In this document: piece after piece, positions 8,867-16,289 of the stretch
Layout of the letters: each line of letters opens with the position of its first letter
How positions within the stretch are numbered: position 1 is the first letter of the stretch
Assembly (NCBI GenBank): GCA_038236905.1
Contig: JBBRZG010000034.1
Coordinates: 1 to 30,075 of the forward strand
Direction of reading: 5' to 3'
Length of the DNA: 30,075 nucleotides
DNA from: UKL13-2 sp038236905
GTDB lineage: Bacteria > Pseudomonadota > Gammaproteobacteria > Burkholderiales > Usitatibacteraceae
Position numbers and translations under genes: made by a program
The notes under the pieces: generated by a model
Database searches by the model: none
What the model was told of the DNA's origin: nothing
Seen by the model: the letters and a program-made list of their open reading frames with translations, nothing else

Positions 8867-11077
8867 ATGCCAGAATCCACATCGCTCCCAATCGACATTC
8901 CTGCTGATCTTGCGCACGCGCTAAACACGTTGAAGACGTTGGCAGCCGGAGATGACCCGCTGTCTTCGCCAACGCCACTTTCGGCTCCCGTGCAACTGAT
9001 CGCGCTGGTCGACGTGCTGCGCCCGCGCAGCACCACCAACGCCGATGATCTCGCGATGGCTACCAAACGTTTTATCGCAATGTGCGCAGCGATCGAGACC
9101 GATGAAGCGCTCAGGCACAGTTTGCGGCTATGCCTGTTGCAATTATTCGACGGCAGGAAACAGGTCAGTTTTTTCGCGGACAGTGGCATCCTGCCGAATA
9201 GCGGATTTTTTTCTGAACTTTGGCGGCGGATGGTGCAACGTATATTTCCGGCCATTAAAGACCCCGGATCGCTCAAAGACATCATCAATTTAATCTTTCA
9301 TCGCCGCGATGATTGTGATTGGCTGGATGCCATTCCGATCAACCTGAAACTGCGCTTCTGGCATGGGCTGCGCGTACGACAGATCAACGACCCAGACCGC
9401 CAGACCGATGAAAAAATACTGGCCGACACCCTATCGCAGATGCTTGATGCCGGAGACGTGCTGGCAATCCGCATAGGCGCCATGGGGCTGGAGCCGGAGC
9501 TGATTCGCTTGTCACCGCGCATTGAGGAGCACGATTCGCCGTTCATCGCGCTCGCCAAGGAGACGCAGCAATTGTCTGCCAGCTACCGGCAATTTCTTGT
9601 CGCGGGCGAGCGGCCCGTTGAAGATGAGCTGCAGTTAATGGTATTGGTAGATCAGTGCCGCGAAATCATCGTCAAAGTCCGCGCACGCGCGGTCAGTATT
9701 GGCACCAGTCTCTCGCTGACCTATTTGCTATCGCGTCTGGAACAAAGCCTGCATCGCCTGGAAATGATTGTCTCGATGTTGACCATGCAACACCGCACCG
9801 CAGCTGATGGATCTACCTCCGAGGCAACTGAGGCAGCGGAGTCCGCCGAATCCACTGAGCCAGCGGAGTCCGCCGAATCCTCCGTGGCTGCCCAAAACGG
9901 CGACGACGAGAAGTCGCTGGTCATGTTGTGGGTGGAATTTGTGGAGCACGCGATCCGTGGCGAAGGGCAACGCCAGGGTATTCGCGAGCACATCAGCGGC
10001 ACCATCGGCCTGCTTGCATTACGGGTGACCGAGAACGCCAGTCGCACCGGCGATCACTACATCACCAGCACTCGCGAAGAATATTTGCAGATGTGGCGAC
10101 TGGCGATGGGCGGCGGTTTTATTGTCGGCTTTATGGCCTTGATCAAAGTTGTCTCGTCACAATTAAACTTGGCACCGCTCGGCTACTTTATGGCCTACGC
10201 GATGAACTATGCGTTCGGTTTTATGTTCATTCACGCATTACATCTCACGCTTGCCACCAAGCAGCCCGCGATGACGGCATCGACCATCGCTGCAGCGATT
10301 GGTGAAATTCGCGGACGAATGCGCGATGTGGAGAAATTAGCCACTCTGATCGTTGATCTGATCCGCAGCCAGATCGCGGCTATTTTGGGCAATGTGTTGA
10401 TCGCGATTCCCACCGCGATTCTGATTAGTTTGGCGATGTCAGCGATCATCGGTCAGCCGTTGATGAGCCCAGAGAAAGGGCACAAACTCATCCACGAATT
10501 AGATCCGTTCGATAGTCTGGCGCTGTTTCATGCGGCGATTGCTGGCGCCTGCCTGTTCATCGCGGGGTTGATTTCAGGCTATTACGACAACCTCGCCTCG
10601 TATGAACGCATTCGCGAGCGCATGGAACACGCGCGCTGGCTGCAGTCACTACTGGGTGAGGCCCGACTCGCCCGTTTCGCGGTCTACATGGACAATAATT
10701 TGGGCGCACTCGCGGGCAATTTTTTTCTGGGCGTCATGCTCGCACTGGTCGGCACCATCGGCTTTTTGACGGGCCTGCCGATTGACGTTCGGCACGTCAC
10801 GCTGTCATCCGCAAATTTTGGTTTGGCGCTGGCGTCACTTGATTTTGCCGTAGACGGCGCGACCATCGGCACAACCCTGCTGGGCATCGGTATGATCGGC
10901 TTTTTCAATCTCACCGTGAGTTTTGCGCTCGCGCTGTGGGTCGCAATGCGCGCGCGCGGCGTGGCGTTCAGCCAGACGAGGATGTTGATTGGCATCCTGT
11001 TTGGTCGCCTGATTAGCGCGCCACGACAATTTTTTTGGCCAGCCAGCAATCCTGAGGTTGAGAAAAGTAAACCCTAA
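8867..11077 (+). CDS. PF10136-type membrane protein ('site-specific recombinase' Gcr family)
   Basis: Predicted 736-residue inner-membrane protein of the family annotated as site-specific recombinase (gonococcal Gcr, PF10136). The N-terminal half (about 1-400) is soluble and mostly helical; family-like stretches are the start around PLSAPVQLIALVDVLRPR, then FADSGILPNSGFFSELWRR and the RRDDCDWLDAIP segment. The C-terminal half carries about six membrane segments, among them GGGFIVGFMALIKVV, FGFMFIHALHL and the last one before RMLIGILFGRLISAPRQFFWP. No known recombinase catalytic motif (Ser/Tyr recombinase, DDE) is visible, so the name is doubtful; a membrane or envelope function fits the sequence better. 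ATG 8867 follows a weak leader; TTG 8837 in frame is the alternative. An acidic insert (TEAAESAESTEPAESAESS) separates the halves. Confidence 0.8.
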   Translation: MPESTSLPIDIPADLAHALNTLKTLAAGDDPLSSPTPLSAPVQLIALVDVLRPRSTTNADDLAMATKRFIAMCAAIETDEALRHSLRLCLLQLFDGRKQVSFFADSGILPNSGFFSELWRRMVQRIFPAIKDPGSLKDIINLIFHRRDDCDWLDAIPINLKLRFWHGLRVRQINDPDRQTDEKILADTLSQMLDAGDVLAIRIGAMGLEPELIRLSPRIEEHDSPFIALAKETQQLSASYRQFLVAGERPVEDELQLMVLVDQCREIIVKVRARAVSIGTSLSLTYLLSRLEQSLHRLEMIVSMLTMQHRTAADGSTSEATEAAESAESTEPAESAESSVAAQNGDDEKSLVMLWVEFVEHAIRGEGQRQGIREHISGTIGLLALRVTENASRTGDHYITSTREEYLQMWRLAMGGGFIVGFMALIKVVSSQLNLAPLGYFMAYAMNYAFGFMFIHALHLTLATKQPAMTASTIAAAIGEIRGRMRDVEKLATLIVDLIRSQIAAILGNVLIAIPTAILISLAMSAIIGQPLMSPEKGHKLIHELDPFDSLALFHAAIAGACLFIAGLISGYYDNLASYERIRERMEHARWLQSLLGEARLARFAVYMDNNLGALAGNFFLGVMLALVGTIGFLTGLPIDVRHVTLSSANFGLALASLDFAVDGATIGTTLLGIGMIGFFNLTVSFALALWVAMRARGVAFSQTRMLIGILFGRLISAPRQFFWPASNPEVEKSKP
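9834..9880 (+). repeat. 20-base direct repeat inside the PF10136 gene
   Basis: The same 20 bases occur at 9834-9853 and 9861-9880 with a period of 27 bases, coding for an AESAES-type acidic linker. It lies between the soluble and membrane halves of the protein and looks like slippage expansion in a tolerant loop. Confidence 0.7.
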
Positions 11078-11130
11078 TAGGGTAGGCGCGTTTCGAGCAC
11101 AAATGCCTCGAAACGCCCGCCAATACTAGG
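11071..11130. terminator. Inverted repeat between convergent genes, REP-like terminator
   Basis: The core stem GCGTTTCGAG (11088-11097) with CTCGAAACGC (11107-11116) is perfect over 10 pairs with a 9-base loop. Outside it, CCTAATAGGG on the left and the CCGCCAATACTAGG on the right form a weaker extended stem, so the whole element has the same plan as the repeat at 6540. It lies exactly between the convergent PF10136 gene and cynS and may terminate both. No T-run follows. Confidence 0.65.
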
Positions 11131-11141
11131 TTATCAATAGC

Positions 11142-11585
11142 TTAATAAGTCTTATAGGGCAAAAACTTGCCCGATAAAACCACTTTTACGCGGTCACCTT
11201 TGGGATCGGGCTCACGCTCGATATCCATCGAAAAATCAATCGCGCTCATGATGCCATCACCAAATTCTTCGTGAATGAGCTCCTTGATGGTGGTGCCGTA
11301 GACGTTGACAATTTCATACCACCGGTAGATCAGCGGATCGGTCGGCACCGCGGTCGGCAGCGAGCCTTTGTACGGGACTTCCTGCAAAATCTGCACCGCC
11401 TCCTTATCGAGGCCAAATAGCTTGCCCGCTTTTTCGGCTTCGACTTTGGTTAGCGTCATCTGGCCCAACATCGCCGCCGTGACCCATTCCTTGCTGTGGC
11501 CGATTTTTTTTGCGATGTCATACCATTTCAAACCTTTTTTTCGCTTTGCGGAGAGGATCATTTCGGTAACGTCTTGGCGGTTCAT
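11142..11585 (-). CDS. cynS: Cyanate hydratase (cyanase)
   Basis: Predicted 147-residue cyanase, which converts cyanate and bicarbonate to ammonia and CO2 through carbamate; the family works as a homodecamer in the cytoplasm. The N-terminal part is a helix-turn-helix-like domain (about 1-70). The C-terminal part carries the active-site residues Arg88, Glu91 and Ser114, which match E. coli Arg96, Glu99 and Ser122 with a constant shift of eight. The length is slightly below the E. coli enzyme (156). The start ATG has AAAAGGAA about five bases upstream. It is the last gene of the cynABD-cynS operon, 55 bases after cynD, so the imported substrate is used at once and yields ammonia as a nitrogen source. 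Confidence 0.96.
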   Translation of the reverse strand: MNRQDVTEMILSAKRKKGLKWYDIAKKIGHSKEWVTAAMLGQMTLTKVEAEKAGKLFGLDKEAVQILQEVPYKGSLPTAVPTDPLIYRWYEIVNVYGTTIKELIHEEFGDGIMSAIDFSMDIEREPDPKGDRVKVVLSGKFLPYKTY

Positions 11586-11640
11586 GTGGTTCCTTTTGAG
11601 GTGCAGGTTCGGGGTCGAAGGTGGCTGGTCGTGGGTGGGG

Positions 11641-12558
11641 TTATTTGATTTGTTTCAATACTGGCGACGGCACTTTGTGAGCGGCAGCCGGATCAGCGGG
11701 ACTGCCTTCAAGACCGGGCATCACTTGTGGCGGGAAGACGATTAGATTGGGATCGCCGACAAATGCTTGCTGCGCGGTCTTGGATCGATTCACTAAAAAA
11801 TCCACGAGATGATTGCGAATTTTGTAGAACTGCGGGTGATGATGGATATCCGCGCGGGTTCGCGTCTTGGGCAAAGTGTTCACCACAATCTCAGCGATGC
11901 GCGCCTCCGGCCCGTTCGACATCAGCATGATTTTATCGGCGAGCAAAATCGCTTCATCAACGTCGTGCGTGATCATAAAAACGGTCTGCTGGGTTTTCGC
12001 GCAGATGGCCAGTAACTCGTCCTGAATGGTGCCGCGCGTGAGCGCATCCAGCGCGCCGAACGGCTCATCTAACAGCAACATTTTGGGCTCGATTGAGAAT
12101 GCGCGGGCAATGCCCACCCGCTGTTTCATACCGCCCGAAAGCTGCGACGGTTTTTTTTGTTCATTGCCCGTTAAACGAACCAGATCAATGTATTTTTGGC
12201 ATTGTGCTTTGATTTTTTCTTCGCTCCAGTCAGGCCAACGCGACTTTACCGCGAACGCAATGTTTTTCAACACCGTCAGCCACGGCATCAGTGCATGGCT
12301 CTGGAACACCACGCCGCGGTCCAAGCTCGGCCCCGCGACCTCGCGGGCATCCATGATCACGGTGCCGCCGCTGGCCTCATCTAGGCCCGCAAGAATATTC
12401 AGGATGGTCGATTTACCGCATCCGGAATGGCCGATGATGCAAATGAATTCACCCTTTTCGATGTCGAAATTAACCGCATGAAAAACCGGCTTGGCGTCCG
12501 GCTCGTCCGAGTAGGATTTACGCAGCTGGCGCACTTGAAGAAACGAATGCGAACTCAT
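11641..12558 (-). CDS. cynD: Cyanate/nitrate-type ABC transporter ATP-binding protein
   Basis: Predicted 305-residue ATPase of the NrtD/CynD/SsuB/TauB group, which drives the permease encoded just upstream. Motifs in order: Walker A GHSGCGKST (43-51), Q-loop in VVFQSHALMPW (about 83-93), signature LSGGMKQR (140-147), Walker B LLLDEP (161-166), D-loop GALD and the switch His in MITHD. The C-terminal part after about 225 includes the NrtD-like DIHHHPQFYKIRNHLVDFLV segment and a poorly conserved tail of about 45 residues. It is 15 bases downstream of the permease gene. The choice of cyanate over nitrate rests on the cynS neighbour and the absence of nitrate reductase genes here. Confidence 0.9.
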   Translation of the reverse strand: MSSHSFLQVRQLRKSYSDEPDAKPVFHAVNFDIEKGEFICIIGHSGCGKSTILNILAGLDEASGGTVIMDAREVAGPSLDRGVVFQSHALMPWLTVLKNIAFAVKSRWPDWSEEKIKAQCQKYIDLVRLTGNEQKKPSQLSGGMKQRVGIARAFSIEPKMLLLDEPFGALDALTRGTIQDELLAICAKTQQTVFMITHDVDEAILLADKIMLMSNGPEARIAEIVVNTLPKTRTRADIHHHPQFYKIRNHLVDFLVNRSKTAQQAFVGDPNLIVFPPQVMPGLEGSPADPAAAHKVPSPVLKQIK

Positions 12559-12573
12559 GACGATTTTATTTTT

Positions 12574-13419
12574 TCATTCAACATAGGTGACCGAACGCTG
12601 CAATACGCCAAACAGCATGTCCAACAGCATCCCCACCACCCCAATCATCAGAATCGCAAAAATCACATTTGTCAGCGAGAGATTGTTCCACTCATTCCAG
12701 ACAAAATAACCAATGCCGGTGCCGCCCACCAGCATTTCGGCGGCCACGATGACCAGCCAGGCAATCCCCATTGAGACGCGCATACCGGTGAGGATCGTCG
12801 GCGCAGCGGCCGGCAACACCACTAGAAATGCCTTCCGAAAAATGCCGACTTCGAGGGTCTTGGCGACGTTCAACCAATCACGACGCACCCCGGCCACGCC
12901 GTGCGCGGTATTGATGAGCATAGGCCAGATGGAGCAGATAAAAATCACAAAGATCGACGAGGTGGCCGAATCCTTGATCGTGTATAACGCCAGCGGCATC
13001 CAAGCCAGCGGAGAAATGGGTTTCAGGACCTGAATAAACGGATTAAGCGCTCGGTAGATCAGCGGCGACATGCCGATCAAAAAGCCGAGGGGAATCGCCA
13101 CCAGCGCCGCTAGCAAAAAGCCTGAAAGCACGCGCGCCAATGAGAAGGCGATCTGAATACCAATACCTTTGTCGTTGGGGCCGTTATCGTAAAACGGATC
13201 GCGAATTTGCTTCCACAAGGTCTCGCCAATCTGCGCCGGTGTCGGCAGGCCCGTCGTTTTGGGCGCACCACCACCCATCAGCTTGGCATACTCCGTATCG
13301 GTCGCTGACGCGGTTTCTTTGGGGACAGTGGCGATGTGCCAGATCAGCAAAAAAACCGCGAGCAGCACCAAACTGAGTATCGCCGCCTTGACCGGCAGCG
13401 AAAGTAATGATGTCTTCAT
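12574..13419 (-). CDS. cynB: Cyanate/nitrate-type ABC transporter permease
   Basis: Predicted 281-residue inner-membrane permease of the NrtB/CynB type (BPD_transp_1 fold). A first membrane segment (about 11-30) is followed by a periplasmic stretch with the typical LPTPAQIGETLWKQIRDPFYD segment, then five more membrane segments from about 90 on. The EAA-like cytoplasmic loop that contacts the ATPase is RRDWLNVAKTLEVGIFRKAFLVVLP. The family-typical LKPISPLAWMPLALY is present. The gene starts 5 bases after the cynA stop, so translation is probably coupled. Confidence 0.9.
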   Translation of the reverse strand: MKTSLLSLPVKAAILSLVLLAVFLLIWHIATVPKETASATDTEYAKLMGGGAPKTTGLPTPAQIGETLWKQIRDPFYDNGPNDKGIGIQIAFSLARVLSGFLLAALVAIPLGFLIGMSPLIYRALNPFIQVLKPISPLAWMPLALYTIKDSATSSIFVIFICSIWPMLINTAHGVAGVRRDWLNVAKTLEVGIFRKAFLVVLPAAAPTILTGMRVSMGIAWLVIVAAEMLVGGTGIGYFVWNEWNNLSLTNVIFAILMIGVVGMLLDMLFGVLQRSVTYVE

Positions 13420-13424
13420 CGAAA

Positions 13425-14801
13425 TTACGCGGTGACCTTATTGATTTTAAAACTGGCCACATATGCATCCGGCTTGGTCTCATCGAAGGCTTTACCCATC
13501 ACAATGATTTTCTTGACCTGCTTCTCCGGCACCGGAATACCCGCTTCTTTCATGCGCTTTTTGGCATCCGTCAGCAGATAGACTTTGTCGACAATTTCCT
13601 TGTATTTAACATCACCCTTGATGTATCCCCAACGTTTCATTTGCGTGAGAATCCACACTCCCATGGCGCTCCACGGCACCGGATCAAAATCAACCCGATC
13701 CGTAACTGTTTTTACATTGCCAAGACCATCTGCAAACTTGCCAGTCAGCACTTGCTCGATGACCGTCACCGGTTGGTTAAGATAGGCGGCAGGCGCAATG
13801 GCCGCTGCGATGGTGCTGCGATTTTCGATATTCATCGCCATTTGCGCCGAGTTCAGCACCGCGCGATACAGCGCGGCAAAGGTATTGGGATTTTCTTTCA
13901 CCCATTCGGCACGCACACCGAAAGAACAGCAAGGATGGCCATCCCAAATATCCTTGGTCAGGATATGAATAAAGCCGATCTGGTCATAGACCGCACGCTG
14001 GTTAAACGGATCCGGGCCGAGGAAACCATCGATATTGCCCGCGCGCAAATTCGCCACCATTTCCGGCGGCGGCGTAACCCGAAGCTGCACGTCTTTATCG
14101 GGATCAACTCCGTTTTCAGCGAGGTAATAGCGCAGCAGAAAATTGTGCATCGAATATTCAAACGGGATGCCAAACACCATCCCTTTCCATTGCTTCGGAT
14201 CGCGGCGGTCTTTGTGCTTCATCGCGAGCGTGATCGCCTGGCCGTTGATGTTTTGAATCGTGGCCACGTTCATCGGCACTGCATTTGAACCGACGCCCAT
14301 CGAAATTGCCAGCGGCATGGGTGCCAACATGTGCGACGCGTCATATTCCTTATTGGTGATTTTGTCGCGAATCAGCGCCCACCCGGCGGTTTTCACGACC
14401 GAAACATTCAAGCCCTGCTTCTCATAAAAGCCAAACGGCGCCGCCATGATCAGCGGCGTGGCGCAAGTGATCGGAATGAAGCCGATCTTCAGGTCCTTCT
14501 TTTCCAAAGGTGCTTTTTCTTGCGCCATGGCATTCAATGCGCCCAGCGGAAACAGACTGGCAATGGCCGCATAGGCAGTGGACGAGCCCACCGCTTTGAT
14601 GAACTGACGGCGTTCGACATCGTTCGGAAAAAGCGCGGCGAGAATGCCGCCTTGAATCGAGCGGTTGAATAATTGATCTTCGCTGCTGGTGATTGAATTG
14701 GCCGCGGATGCATCGTGTTCCGCAGCGGATGAGTGCCGGCCGCATGCGCAGCCCATGTAAGTGGCCGCTGCGTTGAGCGGATCCTGATTGAAAATAGACA
14801 A
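13425..14801 (-). CDS. cynA: Cyanate/nitrate-type ABC transporter substrate-binding protein
   Basis: Predicted 458-residue periplasmic binding protein of the NrtA/CynA type (NMT1/SsuA-like fold). The signal is of the twin-arginine type: RRQFIKAVGSS (arginines 64-65), hydrophobic core and AMAQ end near 94. The stretch before it is long and holds a CACGRHSS motif (18-25). The mature protein opens with KKDLKIGFIPITCATPLIMA; other family landmarks are FGIPFEYSMHNFLLRYYL, GNIDGFLGPDPFNQRA and the GHPCCSFG pair of cysteines. I prefer the TTG start at 14801: GGGAGA lies six bases upstream, and the in-frame ATG at 14870 falls inside the sigma-54 promoter candidate. First gene of the operon. Confidence 0.9.
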   Translation of the reverse strand: MSIFNQDPLNAAATYMGCACGRHSSAAEHDASAANSITSSEDQLFNRSIQGGILAALFPNDVERRQFIKAVGSSTAYAAIASLFPLGALNAMAQEKAPLEKKDLKIGFIPITCATPLIMAAPFGFYEKQGLNVSVVKTAGWALIRDKITNKEYDASHMLAPMPLAISMGVGSNAVPMNVATIQNINGQAITLAMKHKDRRDPKQWKGMVFGIPFEYSMHNFLLRYYLAENGVDPDKDVQLRVTPPPEMVANLRAGNIDGFLGPDPFNQRAVYDQIGFIHILTKDIWDGHPCCSFGVRAEWVKENPNTFAALYRAVLNSAQMAMNIENRSTIAAAIAPAAYLNQPVTVIEQVLTGKFADGLGNVKTVTDRVDFDPVPWSAMGVWILTQMKRWGYIKGDVKYKEIVDKVYLLTDAKKRMKEAGIPVPEKQVKKIIVMGKAFDETKPDAYVASFKINKVTA

Positions 14802-14858
14802 AACATTTCTCCCGAAAATGTGCGGTGGATGGTGTTGACTGAGCGCGTAGCGTACAAA

Positions 14859-14874
14859 TGCACGATGCATGCCA
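14859..14874 (-). promoter_or_regulatory. Sigma-54 (-24/-12) promoter candidate of cynA
   Basis: On the minus strand TGGCATGCATCGTGCA has the invariant GG and GC with exactly 10 bases between them. It matches 10 of 13 fixed positions of the consensus TGGCACG-N4-TTGCA. The predicted transcript start is near 14848, about 47 bases before the TTG start of cynA. Confidence 0.6.
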
Positions 14875-14957
14875 GCCCACTTTGCATCCTATTTTCCGGA
14901 GTTGCTCAGGCCATCACCCGAACCTCAACCGACAATGTTTATAAGCAAAAAAGGCGA

Positions 14958-14974
14958 CGCACCTCAACAGTGCA
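14958..14974 (-). promoter_or_regulatory. NtrC-type enhancer site, proximal
   Basis: CGCACCTCAACAGTGCA has the palindromic half-sites GCAC-N7-GTGC of NtrC binding sites (glnA-type TGCAC-N7-GTGCA). Its centre is about 118 bases upstream of the predicted transcript start. Confidence 0.5.
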
Positions 14975-14998
14975 GCGCACCCATGGCGGCCCTCGAAC

Positions 14999-15015
14999 CG
15001 CACGTCTGTGGTGCG
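14999..15015 (-). promoter_or_regulatory. NtrC-type enhancer site, distal
   Basis: CGCACGTCTGTGGTGCG is a second GCAC-N7-GTGC site. Its centre is 41 bases (about four helical turns) from the proximal site and about 159 bases upstream of the predicted transcript start. Two sites on one face of the helix at this range are what NtrC oligomers use at glnA. Confidence 0.5.
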
Positions 15016-15134
15016 TTTACCGGTACGAGTCGGTGGGCAATCGCGGCGCTACTTTCGCTATCCGCTCGCTTCAACGCTGCCAGCCTAGACCGCTTAGATG
15101 GCGATGGCCTATCAATACGAGTGTCGTAGCCTAG

Positions 15135-15392
15135 CTACCGCTTTGGCCAGAGTCGCGTGATGATTGTTCTCCAAGATGAAACACGAGCAGAGCAGCGCTG
15201 CCTGCGCTTTGCCGCGTAGCTGTCAGCCGCCATGGCTAATCCCGCGCGATCCATTTCGACTATGGCGCGGCGCTCATTGTCGGTAAGCGTTAAATCGGCG
15301 ATGGTGCGCTCGGCATCGTATAAAAATTTCTCGCGCAAAACCTCGTCGGTATAAAGTCGCGCGAGCAATTCCTCCACCACGGCCGCGCTCAT
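15135..15392 (-). CDS. Small helical protein, last gene of the MNIO operon
   Basis: Predicted 85-residue protein that I do not recognise with certainty. It has the pattern of two or three amphipathic helices: VVEELLARLYTDEVLREKF, a YDAERTIADLTLTDNERRAI stretch and a basic C-terminus. The layout 'LRE-x-F, then D, then LT-x-x-ER' recalls small LigA-like or Nif11-like helical proteins, but this is only resemblance. The start ATG at 15392 overlaps the stop of the MNIO gene by ATGA, so translation is coupled and the product is probably made in step with the enzyme. One cysteine is present in the basic tail. A role as partner or carrier of the MNIO enzyme is possible. Confidence 0.65.
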   Translation of the reverse strand: MSAAVVEELLARLYTDEVLREKFLYDAERTIADLTLTDNERRAIVEMDRAGLAMAADSYAAKRRQRCSARVSSWRTIITRLWPKR

Positions 15393-16288
15393 GCCGCACA
15401 CTGCATTTGCATTTCAAATTTCATTTGCGCTCGCCCGACCGCCAGCGCGTCGCGGGCGCGGGCGAGCTGGCGCAGCAGATGCTCGAAAGGCGGGTATACG
15501 CCATCGCGTTCCAAGATGACGGTCAAGGGCTGTGGCGCGCGCGCCGCGAGCTCCGTGAGGAGGGCGAAAACCTCGTCGGGCACATCATGAATATGATCGT
15601 CCAGCAGGCGTTTTTTAGCGGTCGGCTGACCACCTGACAGCGCTGGTTCATTAATCCACACGCCGCCGCTTAAATGCACGCTTTGCACACGATCAAGCGG
15701 CATGCGCGCGAGTAGTTCGGACGGCGACTGATTGAAGTTCAGTGCATTCGCATAAAGATTGTGCAAGTCGAGCAGCAGCGGCGCGCCGCTGGCGCGAATG
15801 ATACGGTCGATCCATACCGACTCGTCCATGGTCGATGCGGGCGGCGAAACGAGGGTCGCAATATTTTCAAGTTGCGGCAATGCGCCGATCACTTTTGCTG
15901 CCGCGGCAATATTGGCGAGCGTCGCGTCGATGACTTCATCGGTCCTCGGTGGTGCGGCGAGATGTCCGATTTCAACACCACCCGCGCGGACGAATGCGAG
16001 ATGCTCGGACCAGCCCTCCGGCTCGACAGTATTGACCAGCCGCGCCATTGCGTCGATACGTTGCGGCGGCACCGCAATCGCTGAGCCAAGCCCCATCGCC
16101 ACGCCGTGTAGATGAAGCGGAACCTGTCGCGCGAGGGTGTTGAGCGCGCGGAGACGGCGAGCCTCCGCATGAAAATATTCATCAGCGATGACTTCAATCA
16201 CATCGATTTGATCGAGGTTGGCCAGAATGCCGCCCGCCAGCGCATCGCGCCAAGCGAGGCCAACCCGATCGTGGCGCTGATTTTCCAA
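15389..16288 (-). CDS. MNIO-family (DUF692) multinuclear iron oxidase
   Basis: Predicted 299-residue TIM-barrel enzyme of the DUF692 family, now called multinuclear non-heme iron-dependent oxidases (relatives: MbnB, TglH, BufB), which modify Cys and other residues of ribosomal peptides. Family marks: GLAWRDALAGGIL (10-22), HLH (59-61), SEHLAF (94-99), LENIA (140-144), LLLDLHNLYANALN (171-184), HLSGG (205-209), DDHIHDVPDEVF (230-241) and ERDG (260-263). In many relatives the HLSGG position reads HLAGH; here the last His is Gly. The start is set at TTG 16288: GGAAG lies five bases upstream and the TTG comes 1 base after the stop of the preceding gene. In-frame GTG codons at 16306 and 16327 are alternatives. 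Third gene of the operon; the Cys-tailed protein upstream is the likely substrate. Confidence 0.88.
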   Translation of the reverse strand: MENQRHDRVGLAWRDALAGGILANLDQIDVIEVIADEYFHAEARRLRALNTLARQVPLHLHGVAMGLGSAIAVPPQRIDAMARLVNTVEPEGWSEHLAFVRAGGVEIGHLAAPPRTDEVIDATLANIAAAAKVIGALPQLENIATLVSPPASTMDESVWIDRIIRASGAPLLLDLHNLYANALNFNQSPSELLARMPLDRVQSVHLSGGVWINEPALSGGQPTAKKRLLDDHIHDVPDEVFALLTELAARAPQPLTVILERDGVYPPFEHLLRQLARARDALAVGRAQMKFEMQMQCAA

Positions 16289-16289
16289 G

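Larger units (their letters stand above)
14802..15134 (-). promoter_or_regulatory. Control region of the cyanate operon
   Basis: This gap of 333 bases has no gene that I can support. It holds, reading towards cynA, two NtrC-type sites (14999-15015 and 14958-14974), a sigma-54 promoter candidate (14859-14874) and a leader of about 47 bases. The sites are annotated separately. Confidence 0.6.

Noticed and set aside
12026..12481. Plus-strand open frame of 151 codons
   Set aside because: Antisense to the ATP-binding motifs of cynD.
13407..14288. Plus-strand open frame of 293 codons
   Set aside because: It lies opposite cynA, which has clear family motifs; the product is His/Arg-rich and unlike any known protein.
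14802..14870. ATG at 14870 as start of cynA
   Set aside because: It falls within the sigma-54 promoter candidate and lacks a good ribosome binding site; TTG 14801 has one.
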